Source: Pseudomonas bharatica CSV86
GTDB taxonomy: Bacteria; Pseudomonadota; Gammaproteobacteria; Pseudomonadales; Pseudomonadaceae
Direction: 5' to 3'
NCBI RefSeq assembly: GCF_000319305.2
Contig: NZ_AMWJ02000001.1
Coordinates: forward strand, 682,001 to 746,000
DNA length: 64,000 nt
Each line of letters begins with the position of its first letter. Position 1 is the first letter of the stretch. Below, in pieces: positions 17,973 through 27,386 of the stretch. The notes below the pieces were generated by a model. The model ran no database searches, was not told where the DNA came from, and worked only from the letters and a program-made list of their open reading frames with translations. The position numbers were made by a program, and so were the translations under genes.

Positions 17973-18125
17973 TCATATGTAGCCGAGCAATAGCAGGATC
18001 AGCAGCACGATCAACACGGTCCCGATGACGCCGGATGGCCCGTAGCCCCAGCTCCTGGAGTGCGGGAAGACCGGCAGGCCGCCGATCAGCAGCAGGATCA
18101 GGATGATGATGAGAATTGTGCCCAT
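17973..18125 (-). CDS. DUF3309 small membrane protein
   Basis: A 50-residue protein made of two very hydrophobic helices (ILIIILILLLIGGLP and IGTVLIVLLILLLLGYI). They are joined by a loop with the DUF3309 pattern HSRSWGYGPSG. ATG 18125 is preceded by AGAGGAAT. This family is widespread in proteobacteria, often among stress-induced genes, but no function is assigned. It is convergent with actP. Confidence 0.85.
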   Translation of the reverse strand: MGTILIIILILLLIGGLPVFPHSRSWGYGPSGVIGTVLIVLLILLLLGYI

Positions 18126-18231
18126 GACGGATTCCTCTGGTTTCGGTCGGATGGGCAGACCTGCTGGACAGGTCCGCTTACTTAGTGTGATTGCGGGCCT
18201 GGGCAGAAAGTTTAATCGGGTCGCTTTTGAG

Positions 18232-18330
18232 GGCCTCATCGCTGGCAAGCCAGCTCCCACAGGTTCAGCGGCGCACGCGATACCTGTGGGAGCTGCGGTT
18301 CGGCGCCCCGACTTGCCAGCGATAGCGCCC
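18232..18330. repeat. REP pair with an atypical second unit
   Basis: A standard unit at 18232-18263 is followed in inverted orientation by a unit (18283-18330) in which the stem is interrupted by GCGGTTCGGCGCCCCGACT. It occupies the 304-base spacer between DUF3309 and the divergent SDR gene, where nothing else was recognised. Confidence 0.8.
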
Positions 18331-18429
18331 GCGAGGTCACCACCATTCAGCAACCTGATACCCCTCGGGCCCCCGCAAACCCTTCGCTACACTGCCCGTC
18401 ACCATCACGAAACACACAAGGCAGGCGCT

Positions 18430-19245
18430 ATGCAGAACCGCATGATGATCACCGGCGCGGGCTCCGGACTGGGGCGCGAGATCGCCCTGCGCTGGGCGCG
18501 CGAAGGCTGGCAACTGGCATTGAGCGACGTTAACGAGGAGGGCCTGAAACAGACCCTGGCCCTGGTTCGTGAAGCCGGCGGCGACGGCTTCACCCAACGC
18601 TGCGATGTGCGCGACTACAGCCAGCTGATCGCCTTGGCCCAGGCCTGCGAGGAACACCTGGGCGGCGTCGATGTGATCGTCAACAACGCAGGCGTCGCTT
18701 CCGGCGGCTTCTTTGCCGAGCTGTCGCTGGAAGACTGGGACTGGCAGATCGCAATCAACCTGATGGGTGTGGTCAAGGGCTGCAAGGCCTTCCTGCCGTT
18801 GCTGGAGCGGAGCAAGGGAAGGATCATCAACATTGCCTCCATGGCCGCCTTGATGCAGGGCCCGGCCATGAGCAACTACAACGTGGCCAAGGCCGGGGTG
18901 GTGGCGCTTTCGGAAAGCCTGCTGGTGGAACTGCGCCAGCTCGAAGTCGACGTACATGTGGTCTGCCCGTCGTTCTTCCAGACCAACCTGCTCGACTCCT
19001 TCCGCGGCCCGACGCCGGCAATGAAGGCCCAGGTCGGCAAACTGCTGGAAAGCTCGCCGATCAGCGCGGCGGATATCGCCGATTACATCTTCCGGCAGGT
19101 CGCCGCTGGCCAGTTCATGATCCTGCCCCACGAACAGGGGCGCATGGCCTGGCACCTCAAGCAACATGACCCGCAGGCGCTCTACGACGAGATGGCCAGC
19201 ATGGCCGAGAAAATGCGCGCCAAGGGCCGTTCGAGCCAATCCTGA
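18430..19245 (+). CDS. Short-chain dehydrogenase/reductase
   Basis: A 271-residue NAD(P)-dependent oxidoreductase with a Rossmann fold. It has the cofactor motif TGAGSGLG at residues 8-15, NNAG at about 86-89, catalytic Ser in INIASMAAL and the YNVAK active-site pair. ATG 18430 is the first in-frame ATG that places the cofactor motif at the usual distance. The C-terminal third (PHEQGRMAWHLKQHDPQALYDEMA) resembles SDRs annotated for acetoin or lipid-chain substrates, but the substrate cannot be assigned. Confidence 0.88.
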   Translation: MQNRMMITGAGSGLGREIALRWAREGWQLALSDVNEEGLKQTLALVREAGGDGFTQRCDVRDYSQLIALAQACEEHLGGVDVIVNNAGVASGGFFAELSLEDWDWQIAINLMGVVKGCKAFLPLLERSKGRIINIASMAALMQGPAMSNYNVAKAGVVALSESLLVELRQLEVDVHVVCPSFFQTNLLDSFRGPTPAMKAQVGKLLESSPISAADIADYIFRQVAAGQFMILPHEQGRMAWHLKQHDPQALYDEMASMAEKMRAKGRSSQS

Positions 19246-19293
19246 GCCGCACCATCAGGTATCCTCGGCGTTTTGCCAGCTCCGGGGATACCT

Positions 19294-19629
19294 GTGATCA
19301 ATTACCTGCTGTTTTTCCTCGCTGCCGTGTTCGAGATCGCCGGGTGCTACGCCTTCTACATGTGGCTGCGGCTCGGCAAGAGCGCCTGGTGGATCGCCCC
19401 GGCATTGTTCAGCCTGACCCTGTTCGCCCTGCTGCTGACCCGGGTCGAGGCCGCCTACGCCGGTCGCGCCTATGCCGCCTACGGCGGGATCTACATCGTC
19501 ACCTCGCTGCTGTGGCTGGCCTTCGTCGAGAAAGGCCGCCCCTTGACCAGCGACTGGCTCGGTGCAGCGCTCTGCGTGCTGGGCGCGACGGTCATCCTGC
19601 TGGGCCCGCGGCTGCAGAGTGCGGGCTGA
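19294..19629 (+). CDS. YnfA/UPF0060 family inner-membrane protein
   Basis: A 111-residue protein with four membrane helices and family motifs [30 protein letters not shown] and [25 protein letters not shown]. The GTG at 19294 is chosen because it matches the family start ([14 protein letters not shown]) and follows CCGGGG. The fold resembles small multidrug-resistance transporters; a transport role is suspected for the family but not established. Confidence 0.9.
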   Translation: MINYLLFFLAAVFEIAGCYAFYMWLRLGKSAWWIAPALFSLTLFALLLTRVEAAYAGRAYAAYGGIYIVTSLLWLAFVEKGRPLTSDWLGAALCVLGATVILLGPRLQSAG

Positions 19630-19757
19630 TTTGTAGGAAGTTTCAGTAGGTCACTTCCTGCGCTGTTGTAGGGCGGCTCTATTTGTCTGCCAGACCATTG
19701 AAGCGGACTACGCCGACAGACAGTCTCCAGATTCACCCGGATATGGAGGATTTGGCG

Positions 19758-19943
19758 ATGCTGGTCATAGGACGCGAGATTGGCGAGGTCATCAACATCG
19801 GTAACGACATCAAGCTCAAGGTGATTTCGGTGGACGGCGGTACGGTGCGCTTCGGCATCAGTGCACCGCGCGACGTGGAAATTCACCGTGCCGAAATCTA
19901 TCGGCGCCTGGCGGAGGAAGCGCAGAAGCAGAAGGCGGGCTGA
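19758..19943 (+). CDS. rsmI: CsrA/RsmA family RNA-binding regulator, RsmI type
   Basis: A 61-residue translational regulator that binds GGA motifs in mRNA leaders. It begins MLVIGREIGEVINIG, where canonical CsrA has MLILTRR, so the N-terminal strand is divergent. The C-terminal RNA-binding side VEIHRAEIYRRL keeps the key Arg after His (Arg44 in E. coli CsrA). GGAGG at 19745-19749 gives a strong ribosome site eight bases before ATG 19758. Sequence type and position (between ynfA and yheU) match P. putida RsmI, the third paralogue beside RsmA and RsmE. It ends immediately against the stop of the convergent yheU. Confidence 0.88.
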   Translation: MLVIGREIGEVINIGNDIKLKVISVDGGTVRFGISAPRDVEIHRAEIYRRLAEEAQKQKAG

Positions 19944-20171
19944 TCAGTCGAACAGCTCCTTGGGGATATCGTGCCTGGCCAGCAATTGGCATTGCTGGCT
20001 GTCCATATCGAAGAGGATGAACGCCTGTCCCTTGGCCAATGCCTGGCGTACCCGCAGGACGCGGGTTTCCAGCGGGGTATCGTCGCCGTTGTCGGTGCCG
20101 TCGCGGGTGACGAAGTCCTCGATCAGGCGGGTCAGGGTGTCGGCTTCGAGCTGGTCGTAGGGGATGAGCAT
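19944..20171 (-). CDS. YheU family protein (UPF0270)
   Basis: A 75-residue cytosolic protein starting MLIPYDQLEADTLTRLIEDFVTRDG, the invariant family opening. The ATG at 20171 is chosen over an upstream in-frame one for this reason. The acidic, helical sequence has no catalytic motif. The family is widely conserved in gammaproteobacteria and its function is unknown. Confidence 0.9.
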   Translation of the reverse strand: MLIPYDQLEADTLTRLIEDFVTRDGTDNGDDTPLETRVLRVRQALAKGQAFILFDMDSQQCQLLARHDIPKELFD

Positions 20172-20227
20172 GGGGCTGGGTCTGCTTTGGATTGATGGCA
20201 CATGCTACCTGCTTTGTTGCTCTTGAG

Positions 20228-20318
20228 GGCCTCATCGCTGCGGTGCGGCGGTCCGACAAGCCAGCTCCCACAGGGACTGCATGCACCTGTGGGAGCTGGC
20301 TTGCCAGCGATAGGGCCC
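20228..20318. repeat. Inverted REP pair, left unit of the variant type
   Basis: The left unit (20228-20273) carries the variant stem CGGTGCGGCGGTCCGACA, and the right unit (20286-20318) is standard. They lie between yheU and the NAGGN peptidase gene. Confidence 0.87.
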
Positions 20319-20329
20319 TCAAGAGCACA

Positions 20330-21514
20330 TCAATCTTTCCTGCCAAGCACCTCATCCACCGTCGGCACCCGGGTATCGCTTTCCATCTGCGCATCATGCT
20401 CCAACTGATGACTGAACCTCTCCAGCGAACTCCCCGCCGGGTGTGAATCCGCAGCGAATACAGGCGGGCTCAGCAGATAGGCGCCGAGCAGGCGACTCAA
20501 TGCCGCGAGGCTATCGATATGGGTCCGCTCGTAGCCGTGGGTCGCGTCGCAGCCGAATGCCAGCAACGCGGTGCGGATATCGTGCCCGGCGGTGATCGCC
20601 GAGTGCGCATCGCTGAAGTAATAGCGGAACAGGTCGCGCCGCACCGGCAGGTTGTGCTCGTTGGCCAGATGCAGCAGGTGGCGCGACAGATGGTAGTCAT
20701 AGGGCCCGGACGAGTCCTGCATCGCCACGCTGACCGCGTGCTCGCTGGAATGCTGCCCCGGCGCGACCGGGGCGATATCGATGCCGACGAATTCGCTGAC
20801 ATCCCAGGGCAGGGCACCCGCCGCGCCGGAGCCGGTTTCCTCGGTGATGGTGAACAGCGGATGACAGTCGATCTCCGGCGTCCGGCCGCTTTCCACCACC
20901 GCCTTGAGCGCCGACAGCAGCGCGGCCACGCCGGCCTTGTCGTCCAGGTGGCGGGCGCTGATATGCCCGCTTTCGGTGAACTCGGGCAACGGATCGAACG
21001 CGACGAAGTCACCGATATTGATCCCCAGCGATTCGCAGTCGGCCCGGGTCGCGCAATAGGCGTCCAGGCGCACTTCGATGTGCTCCCAGCTCACCGGCAT
21101 CTGGTCGATGGCGGTATTGAATGCGTGACCGCTGGCCATCAGCGGCAACACGCTGCCGCGCAGCACACCGTTGTCGGTGAACACGCTGACCCGGCTGCCC
21201 TCGGCAAAACGGCTCGACCAGCAGCCCACTGCCGCCAGGCCGAGGCGGCCGTTATCCTGCAGGGCGCGCACGCTGGCACCAATGGTGTCGAGGTGCGCGG
21301 AGACGGCGCGATCGGGTGAATTCTTGCGGCCCTTGAGGGTGGCGCGGATGGTGCCGCGCCGGGTCAGTTCGAAGGGAATCCCCAGTTCCTCCAGGCGTTC
21401 GGCGACATAGCGCACGATGGTGTCGGTAAAACCGGTGGGACTCGGGATCGCCAGCATTTCCAGAAGGACTTTCTGCAGGTACTTCAGGTCCGGTTCGGGT
21501 AACGGGGCAGTCAT
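20330..21514 (-). CDS. M42-type peptidase of the NAGGN osmoprotectant operon
   Basis: A 394-residue dinuclear-zinc hydrolase. Motifs: SAHLDTIGASV (metal His and Asp), HLDDKAGVAALLSA (bridging Asp), TITEETGSGAAG (catalytic Glu pair), then DSSGPYDYH and the final metal-ligand region THGYERTHIDSL. It is the third gene of the minus-strand operon and lies 25 bases after the synthetase gene. In this conserved cluster it is a good candidate for hydrolysing N-acetylglutaminylglutamine amide or its precursor when osmotic stress ends; that role is inferred from linkage. Confidence 0.88.
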   Translation of the reverse strand: MTAPLPEPDLKYLQKVLLEMLAIPSPTGFTDTIVRYVAERLEELGIPFELTRRGTIRATLKGRKNSPDRAVSAHLDTIGASVRALQDNGRLGLAAVGCWSSRFAEGSRVSVFTDNGVLRGSVLPLMASGHAFNTAIDQMPVSWEHIEVRLDAYCATRADCESLGINIGDFVAFDPLPEFTESGHISARHLDDKAGVAALLSALKAVVESGRTPEIDCHPLFTITEETGSGAAGALPWDVSEFVGIDIAPVAPGQHSSEHAVSVAMQDSSGPYDYHLSRHLLHLANEHNLPVRRDLFRYYFSDAHSAITAGHDIRTALLAFGCDATHGYERTHIDSLAALSRLLGAYLLSPPVFAADSHPAGSSLERFSHQLEHDAQMESDTRVPTVDEVLGRKD

Positions 21515-21539
21515 GGATACTCCTGGTGCACGGTTTGGA

Positions 21540-23285
21540 TCAGTTCGTCGTCCGGCTCAGGGGAAACAGCAGGTCGACGAAACGTTCGGCAACGGGTTGC
21601 GGTTCGTGGTTGGCCAGGCCTGCGCGTTCGTTGGCCTCGATGAATACATACTCCGGCTGGTCGGCGGCGCGCACCATCAGGTCGAGGCCGACCACCGGGA
21701 TATCCAGGGCGCGAGCGGCCTGGACCGCGGCCTCGGCCAGGGTCGGGTGCAGGCGCGCGGTAACGTCCTCCAGGCAGCCGCCGGTATGCAGGTTGGCAGT
21801 ACGCCGCACCGCCAGACGCTGGCCGGCGGGGAGGATGCTGTCGTAGTCGAAGCCGGCGGCCTGGAGCGTGCGCAGGGTTTCCTCATCCTTGGGAATCCGG
21901 CTTTCCCCGCCGGTGGCCGCCTGCCGGCGCCGGCTTTGCGCGTCGATCAGGCGCCCGATGCTGTGCTGGCCATCACCGATCACCTGGGCCGGATGACGGA
22001 TCGCCGCCGCCACCACTTCGAAGCCGATCACCAGGATGCGCAGGTCATGGCCTTCGTGGAAACTCTCCAGCAACACCCGGCTGTCGAAGCGCCGGGCCTG
22101 CTCGATGGCTTGGGTGACCTCGTCCAGGGTGGTGAGGTTGACCGCCACGCCATGGCCCTGTTCGCCATCCACCGGCTTGACCACCACCGCGCCGTGGTCC
22201 TCCAGAAAGGCCAGGTTGTCGTCGGCGTTGCCCGCCAGTTGCTGCGCCGGTACGTTAAGCCCGGCAGCGGCGAGGGTGCGCTGGGTCAGGCGTTTGTCCT
22301 GGCAGAGGGTCATGCTCACGGCCGTGGTCAGGTCGCTCAGCGACTCGCGGCAGCGCACCCGGCGTCCGCCATGGCTGAGGGTGAACAGGCCGCTGTCGGC
22401 ATCGTCTACCTGAACGTCGATTCCGCGCCGGTAGGCTTCCTCGACGATGATCCGCGCATACGGGTTGAGCCCGTCCTGCGGCCCCGGGCCGAGGAACAGT
22501 GGCTGGTTGATGCCGTTCTTGCGCTTGACCGCGAAGGTTGGCAGGTTACGGAAGCCGAGCTTGGTATAGAGCCGCTTGGCCTGGCGGTTGTCATGCAGCA
22601 CCGAGAGGTCGAGGTAGTTGAGGCCGCGGCTCATGAAATGCTCCACCAGATGACGCACCAGCACCTCGCCCACGCCAGGCCGGGTGGTGTTGGGGTCCAC
22701 CGCCAGGCACCAGAGGCTGCTGCCACCCTCGGGGTCTTCGAAGGCCTTGAGGTGGTTCAGGCCCATCACGCTGCCGATCACCGCGCCGGTATCCTCGTCC
22801 TCTGCCAGCCAATACACCGGACCGCCCAGATGGCGCGGCGTCAGCAGCTCGGTCTTGACCGGCAGCATGCCGCGGGTCTGGTACAGCGTATTGATCGCCT
22901 GCCAGTCCTCGTCGCTTTGCGCCCGGCGGATGCGGAAGCCGCGAAACACCCGGCTGGCCGGGCGGTAATCGCTGAACCACAGGCGCAGGGTGTCGGACGG
23001 ATCGAGGAACAACTGCTGCGGGGCCTGGGCCAGGACCTGCTGTGGTGCGGCGACATACAAGGCGATATCCCGCTCGCCCGGTTGTTCCTCCAGCAGCGCC
23101 CGGGCCAGTTGGCCAGGCTCGGCATAGGTATGGCCGATCAGCAGGCGTCCCCAGCCGCAGTGCAGCGAACGCGGCTCTTCATGGGGCTCGCTGCCTTCAT
23201 CGGCCAGGCGCGCCTGCAGGCGTTCATAGGACGGCACCTGGCCGCGCAGCAGGCGCTGGCCATAGGTGGATGGATGGGCTTTCAT
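21540..23285 (-). CDS. ngg: N-acetylglutaminylglutamine synthetase (GNAT + ATP-grasp fusion)
   Basis: A 581-residue bifunctional enzyme. Residues about 105-275 form a GNAT acetyltransferase (GVGEVLVRHLVEHF for acetyl-CoA, then LHDNRQAKRLYTKLGF). Residues about 300-575 form an ATP-grasp ligase with AVVVKPVDGEQGHGVAV and the metal-binding end YVFIEANERAG. It would acetylate glutamine and join it to a second glutamine, giving the dipeptide that the neighbouring amidotransferase amidates. The start ATG lies three bases after the upstream gene's stop. Confidence 0.92.
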   Translation of the reverse strand: MKAHPSTYGQRLLRGQVPSYERLQARLADEGSEPHEEPRSLHCGWGRLLIGHTYAEPGQLARALLEEQPGERDIALYVAAPQQVLAQAPQQLFLDPSDTLRLWFSDYRPASRVFRGFRIRRAQSDEDWQAINTLYQTRGMLPVKTELLTPRHLGGPVYWLAEDEDTGAVIGSVMGLNHLKAFEDPEGGSSLWCLAVDPNTTRPGVGEVLVRHLVEHFMSRGLNYLDLSVLHDNRQAKRLYTKLGFRNLPTFAVKRKNGINQPLFLGPGPQDGLNPYARIIVEEAYRRGIDVQVDDADSGLFTLSHGGRRVRCRESLSDLTTAVSMTLCQDKRLTQRTLAAAGLNVPAQQLAGNADDNLAFLEDHGAVVVKPVDGEQGHGVAVNLTTLDEVTQAIEQARRFDSRVLLESFHEGHDLRILVIGFEVVAAAIRHPAQVIGDGQHSIGRLIDAQSRRRQAATGGESRIPKDEETLRTLQAAGFDYDSILPAGQRLAVRRTANLHTGGCLEDVTARLHPTLAEAAVQAARALDIPVVGLDLMVRAADQPEYVFIEANERAGLANHEPQPVAERFVDLLFPLSRTTN

Positions 23286-23288
23286 CGG

Positions 23289-25076
23289 TCAGATTCCTTG
23301 TTCGCTGAGCCACAGGTTCAGGGCCGCCAGTTGCCACAGTTTCGAACCACGCAGCGGCGTGAGCTGGCCGTGCGGGTCGCTCAGCAGGCGGTCGAGCATT
23401 GCCGGGTTGAACAGACCGCGGTCCTGGCTGGGGTCCAGCAGCAGTTCGCGCACCCAATCCAGGGTCGCGCCTTGCAGGTGCTTGAGGCCGGGTACCGGGA
23501 AGTAGCCCTTCTTGCGATCGATCACCTCGTTGGGAATGACCAGTCGCGCCGCTTCCTTCAACACCTGCTTGCCGCCGTCCGGCAGCTTGAAGCGCGCCGG
23601 AATGCGTGCCGACAGCTCCACCAGGCGGTAATCGAGGAACGGCGTGCGCGCCTCCAGGCCCCAGGCCATGGTCATGTTGTCGACGCGCTTGACCGGGTCG
23701 TCCACCAGCATCACCGTGCTGTCCAGGCGCAGCGCCTTGTCCACGGCTTCGCGGGCGCCCGGCTGGGCGAAGTGCTGGCGGACGAAGTCGCCGGCCACGT
23801 CGCTGTCCACCAGCCATGGCAACTGCACGGTGTCGCGGTATTCCTCGAAACTGCGGTCGAAGAATGCCGCGCGATACGCCGCCACCGGGTCGGCGGCGCC
23901 ATCCACCTGCGGGTACCAGTGGTAGCCGGCGAACAGCTCGTCGGCGCCCTGGCCGCTCTGCACCACCTTGCAGTGCTTGGCCACTTCCCGCGACAGCAGG
24001 TAGAAGGCGATGCAGTCGTGGCTGACCATCGGCTCGCTCATGGCACGGAAGGCTGCCGGCAACCGGGTGATGATCTCGCGTTCGTCGATGCGCAACTGGT
24101 GGTGGCGGGTGCCGTAGTGCCGGGCGATGAGGTCGGAGTACTGGAACTCGTCGCCGCGCTCGCCGCCGGCATCTTCGAAACCGATGGAGAAGGTCGACAG
24201 GTCTTCCACGCCGACCTCGCGCAGCAGGCCGACCAGCAAACTGGAATCGACGCCGCCGGACAGCAGCACACCGACATCGACCGCCGCGCGCTGGCGGATG
24301 GCCACGGCTTCGCGGGTGCTGTCGAGCACGCGGTCGCGCCAGTCTTCCAGGGTCAGGTCCTGTTCATCGGTGTGTGGTCCGTAGTGCAGGCTCCACCATT
24401 GCTGCTGCTGGCTGCGGCCCTGGGCGTCGATGCGCATCCAGGTGGCGGGCGGCAGTTTCTCGATGTTGGCCAGCAGGGTGCGTGGCGCGGGGACCACGGC
24501 ATGGAAATTCAGGTAGTGATTGAGGGCCACCGGATCCAGCACTGGATCGATATCACCGCCCTTGAGCAGGGCCGGGAGGGTCGAGGCGAAGCGCAGGCGC
24601 TCGTTGGTACGCGACAGGTACAGCGGCTTGACGCCGAGGCGGTCGCGGGCGAGGAACAACTGCTGCTTGTCGCGTTCCCAGATGGCCAGGGCGAACATGC
24701 CGTTCAGGCGTGGCAGCAATTGCTCGCCCCAGGCGTGATAGCCCTTGAGCAGCACTTCGGTGTCGCCGCCGGAATAGAAGCTGTAGCCGAGGCTTTCCAG
24801 CTCGGCGCGCAGTTCCGGGAAGTTGTAGATGGCGCCGTTGAAGGCCAGGGACAGACCCAGTTGCGGGTCGACCATGGGCTGGGCCGAGCCGTCGGACAGG
24901 TCCATGATCTTCAGGCGACGGTGGCCGAGGGCGATCGGACCCTGGCTATGGAAGCCCCAGGCATCCGGGCCGCGAGGGGCCAGGTGATGGGTGATCCGCT
25001 CGACCGCGGCGAGGTCTGCCGGGCGCGAGGGGGTTGCTACCGGGGTGAAACGAAACTCTCCAGCTAATCCGCACAT
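23289..25076 (-). CDS. N-acetylglutaminylglutamine amidotransferase (asparagine synthetase-like)
   Basis: A 595-residue class II glutamine amidotransferase fused to an AsnB-type synthetase domain. Cys2 (MCGLAGEF) is the glutaminase nucleophile, followed by RGPDAWGF. The synthetase domain has the pyrophosphate loop LLSGGVDSS at about residue 265 and QGADELFAGYHWY further on. It converts the acetylated dipeptide to NAGGN, a compatible solute made under high salt in Pseudomonas and Sinorhizobium. It is the first gene of the three-gene operon, so the promoter should lie in 25077-25216. Confidence 0.92.
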   Translation of the reverse strand: MCGLAGEFRFTPVATPSRPADLAAVERITHHLAPRGPDAWGFHSQGPIALGHRRLKIMDLSDGSAQPMVDPQLGLSLAFNGAIYNFPELRAELESLGYSFYSGGDTEVLLKGYHAWGEQLLPRLNGMFALAIWERDKQQLFLARDRLGVKPLYLSRTNERLRFASTLPALLKGGDIDPVLDPVALNHYLNFHAVVPAPRTLLANIEKLPPATWMRIDAQGRSQQQQWWSLHYGPHTDEQDLTLEDWRDRVLDSTREAVAIRQRAAVDVGVLLSGGVDSSLLVGLLREVGVEDLSTFSIGFEDAGGERGDEFQYSDLIARHYGTRHHQLRIDEREIITRLPAAFRAMSEPMVSHDCIAFYLLSREVAKHCKVVQSGQGADELFAGYHWYPQVDGAADPVAAYRAAFFDRSFEEYRDTVQLPWLVDSDVAGDFVRQHFAQPGAREAVDKALRLDSTVMLVDDPVKRVDNMTMAWGLEARTPFLDYRLVELSARIPARFKLPDGGKQVLKEAARLVIPNEVIDRKKGYFPVPGLKHLQGATLDWVRELLLDPSQDRGLFNPAMLDRLLSDPHGQLTPLRGSKLWQLAALNLWLSEQGI

Positions 25077-25216
25077 AAGTCCTTACCGGTTTTGCCGTTG
25101 GGGAAAGTGCCCGAACAGGGGGCACTCAAAAACTGACCGGGTGAGGTTGTGGGAGTTTTAGATCGATATGGAATAAGGCCTTGGGTTGGGCCTTGGGCGA
25201 TGATGGTGTTTCTGAA

Positions 25217-25282
25217 GGCCCTATCGCTGGCAAGCCAGCTCCCACAGGGGCTGTGGGAGCTGGCTTGCCAGCGATGAGGCCC
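25217..25282. repeat. Compact inverted REP pair
   Basis: Units at 25217-25248 and 25251-25282 face each other with only two bases between them, so the pair can form one long near-perfect hairpin. It sits between the NAGGN operon promoter region and the 3' end of mnmC. Confidence 0.9.
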
Positions 25283-27270
25283 TCAAGCCTTGCCGCGCTT
25301 CAGCTCACGCAACATGAAGCGGTTCGGGTGACAGGCCTCCGCGATGTCCCGCGGCACCGGCAGGGCGTCGCCATTGACCCAGGCCGCCAGCAGTTCACCG
25401 CACAGCGGTGCGGTGATCAGGCCCCGCGAGCCATGCCCGCTGTTGATATAGAGCCCCTCCAGCCACGGGCAGGGTTCATCGGGCACCTGCCGCGCATTCT
25501 TCGCCAGCGCCGCGTAGGTTTCGGCAAAGGCCGCGGCATCCGCCAGTGGCCCGACCAGTGGCAGGTAATCCGGGCTGGTACAGCGAAACGCCGCCCGGCC
25601 TTCCAGGTGCTGCGCATCCAGCCGGTCGATCTCCAGCCGTTCGGCCAGGTCCGGCGAGATTTCCCGCAGCAACTCCAGATTGCTGCGGTGTTCCTCGACG
25701 GTCGGCACGGTATCGCTACTGTGGAAATCGAAGCTGGCGCCCAGGGTGTGTTCCCCCTGGCGCGGCGGCGCCACATAGCCGTCGGCGCATACCACCGTAT
25801 GCAAGGCCCGGCTGGCGGCAGTCACCGGCAATTTGCTGATCTGCCCGCGAATGCGCTTGAGTGGCAGGCCGGCACAGGCTTCGAACTGCCGAATCTCCGC
25901 CGCCCCGGCCAGCACTACCACCGGCGCTTCGGCCAGCACTCGCTCGCCGTCCAGCGCCTGCCACAGGCCATCGACCCGGCGCAGTTGCAGCACATTGTGA
26001 TGGGGCAGCAGCTTCACCTTGGCCTGTTCCGCCTGCCAGCGACACAGCGCCGGAGGATGCACCCAGCCGCCTTCGGGATAGAACAAGCCGCCGGCGGGCA
26101 GGGCGACGCCGGCAATGGCTTCGGCCTGCTGGCGATCCAGCCGTTGCAGCAATTCATCGCTGAACGCCCCGGCCAGCTGCGCCTGGCGCTGGTCTTCCTG
26201 GTCATCGAATGCCAGTTGCAGTACACCGCAAGCGTCCCAGTCGGTGCCCCGCTGCAGGCGTTCGAGCAGGCGCCGGGTATGGCCGAAACCGCTGACGATC
26301 AATTGCGACAACAGCGTGCCATGGGCGGAAAGCTTGAGGTAAAGCACGCCCTGGGGGTTGCCCGAGGCCTCGCTGGCCGGTTGCCCGTGGCGCTCCAGCA
26401 GGCTGACCTGCCAACCGCGGGCAGCGAGGCTGGCGGCGCTGGCACAACCGGCCAGCCCGGCACCGACCACCAGTGCATGACGAGGGCCGCCTTGAGGCGC
26501 AGGGCGCCGATACCAGGGCGGCAATGCCGCTGGCAGCGCCTGTTGTTCCGGGCCAGCGCTGTACCGCCCGCGCAGGATCTCCCATTTCTTGCCGATCCCC
26601 GGGATCCGCTTCATGGTGAAACCCACCGCGATCAGGGCGCGGCGTACCCAGCCGGTGCTGGTGAAGGTGCCGAGGGTGGTCCCCGGCGCCGACAGCCGGC
26701 CCAGTTGGGCGAACAGTTCCGGGGTCCACATGTCCGGGTTCTTCGCTGGCGCGAAACCGTCGAGGAACCAGGCGTCGATGCGCCCGTCGAGCTTTTCGAA
26801 CTGCTCCCGGGCGTCTCCGATCATCAGCGTCAGGCTGACCCGGCCATCCTCGAACAGGAACTGCTGGTAGCCCTCGTGCACCGCCACATAGTGCTCCAGC
26901 AGTGCCTGGCCCTGGCTTGCCAATTGCGGCCACAGGGCCAGGGCGCGGGCCAGGTCGCTGCGGGTCAGGGGAAACTTCTCGGCACTGATGAAATGCAGGC
27001 GTGCGCCGGTCCGGGCGTGCTTGTCGAACAACTGCCAGGCACAGAGGAAATTCATTCCGGTACCGAACCCGGTCTCGCCGATCACCAGGCACTCGCCGGC
27101 AGCCAGCGCGGCGAAGCGCTGGCGCAGGTCGTTCTGCTCGATGAACACGTGGTTGGTTTCCTCCAGGCTCTGGTCCTTGGAGAAATAGATGTCGTCGTAC
27201 TGCCGCGAATGGGGCGGCCCAGTTCATCCCAGTCGATCTGGGCGTGGCGTGGAGCAGGTGAGTCGGTCAT
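25283..27270 (-). CDS. mnmC: Bifunctional tRNA mnm5s2U34 enzyme MnmC, apparent 1-bp frameshift near the N-terminus
   Basis: MnmC completes 5-methylaminomethyl-2-thiouridine at the tRNA wobble position. The N-terminal methyltransferase has ETGFGTGMNFLCAW (SAM loop) and DGFAPAKNPDMW. The C-terminal FAD oxidase begins with ALVVGAGLAGCASAASLAARG. The natural start is ATG 27270 (MTDSPAPRHAQIDWDELGRP). After RP the frame is lost; inserting one G in the GGGG run at 27211-27214 gives HSRQYDDIYFS, continuous with the long frame. Restored length is 662 residues, normal for the family. Divergent from pap. Confidence 0.9.
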
Positions 27271-27386
27271 GAAAGGGCTCGGCAACAGCGGAACCGGCAT
27301 TCTAGCCGATCGCCGAAACGCTGTTTGATCCCGGACAAAACCAGTGGCGATCCGCTAGTCTTGCTTATCCATGAAGGGAGCCTGGT

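Noticed and set aside
21417..25067. 1216-codon plus-strand frame opposite the NAGGN operon
   Set aside because: Shadow of two intact enzymes on the other strand; composition is low-complexity Gln/Ala/Val and there is no ribosome site.
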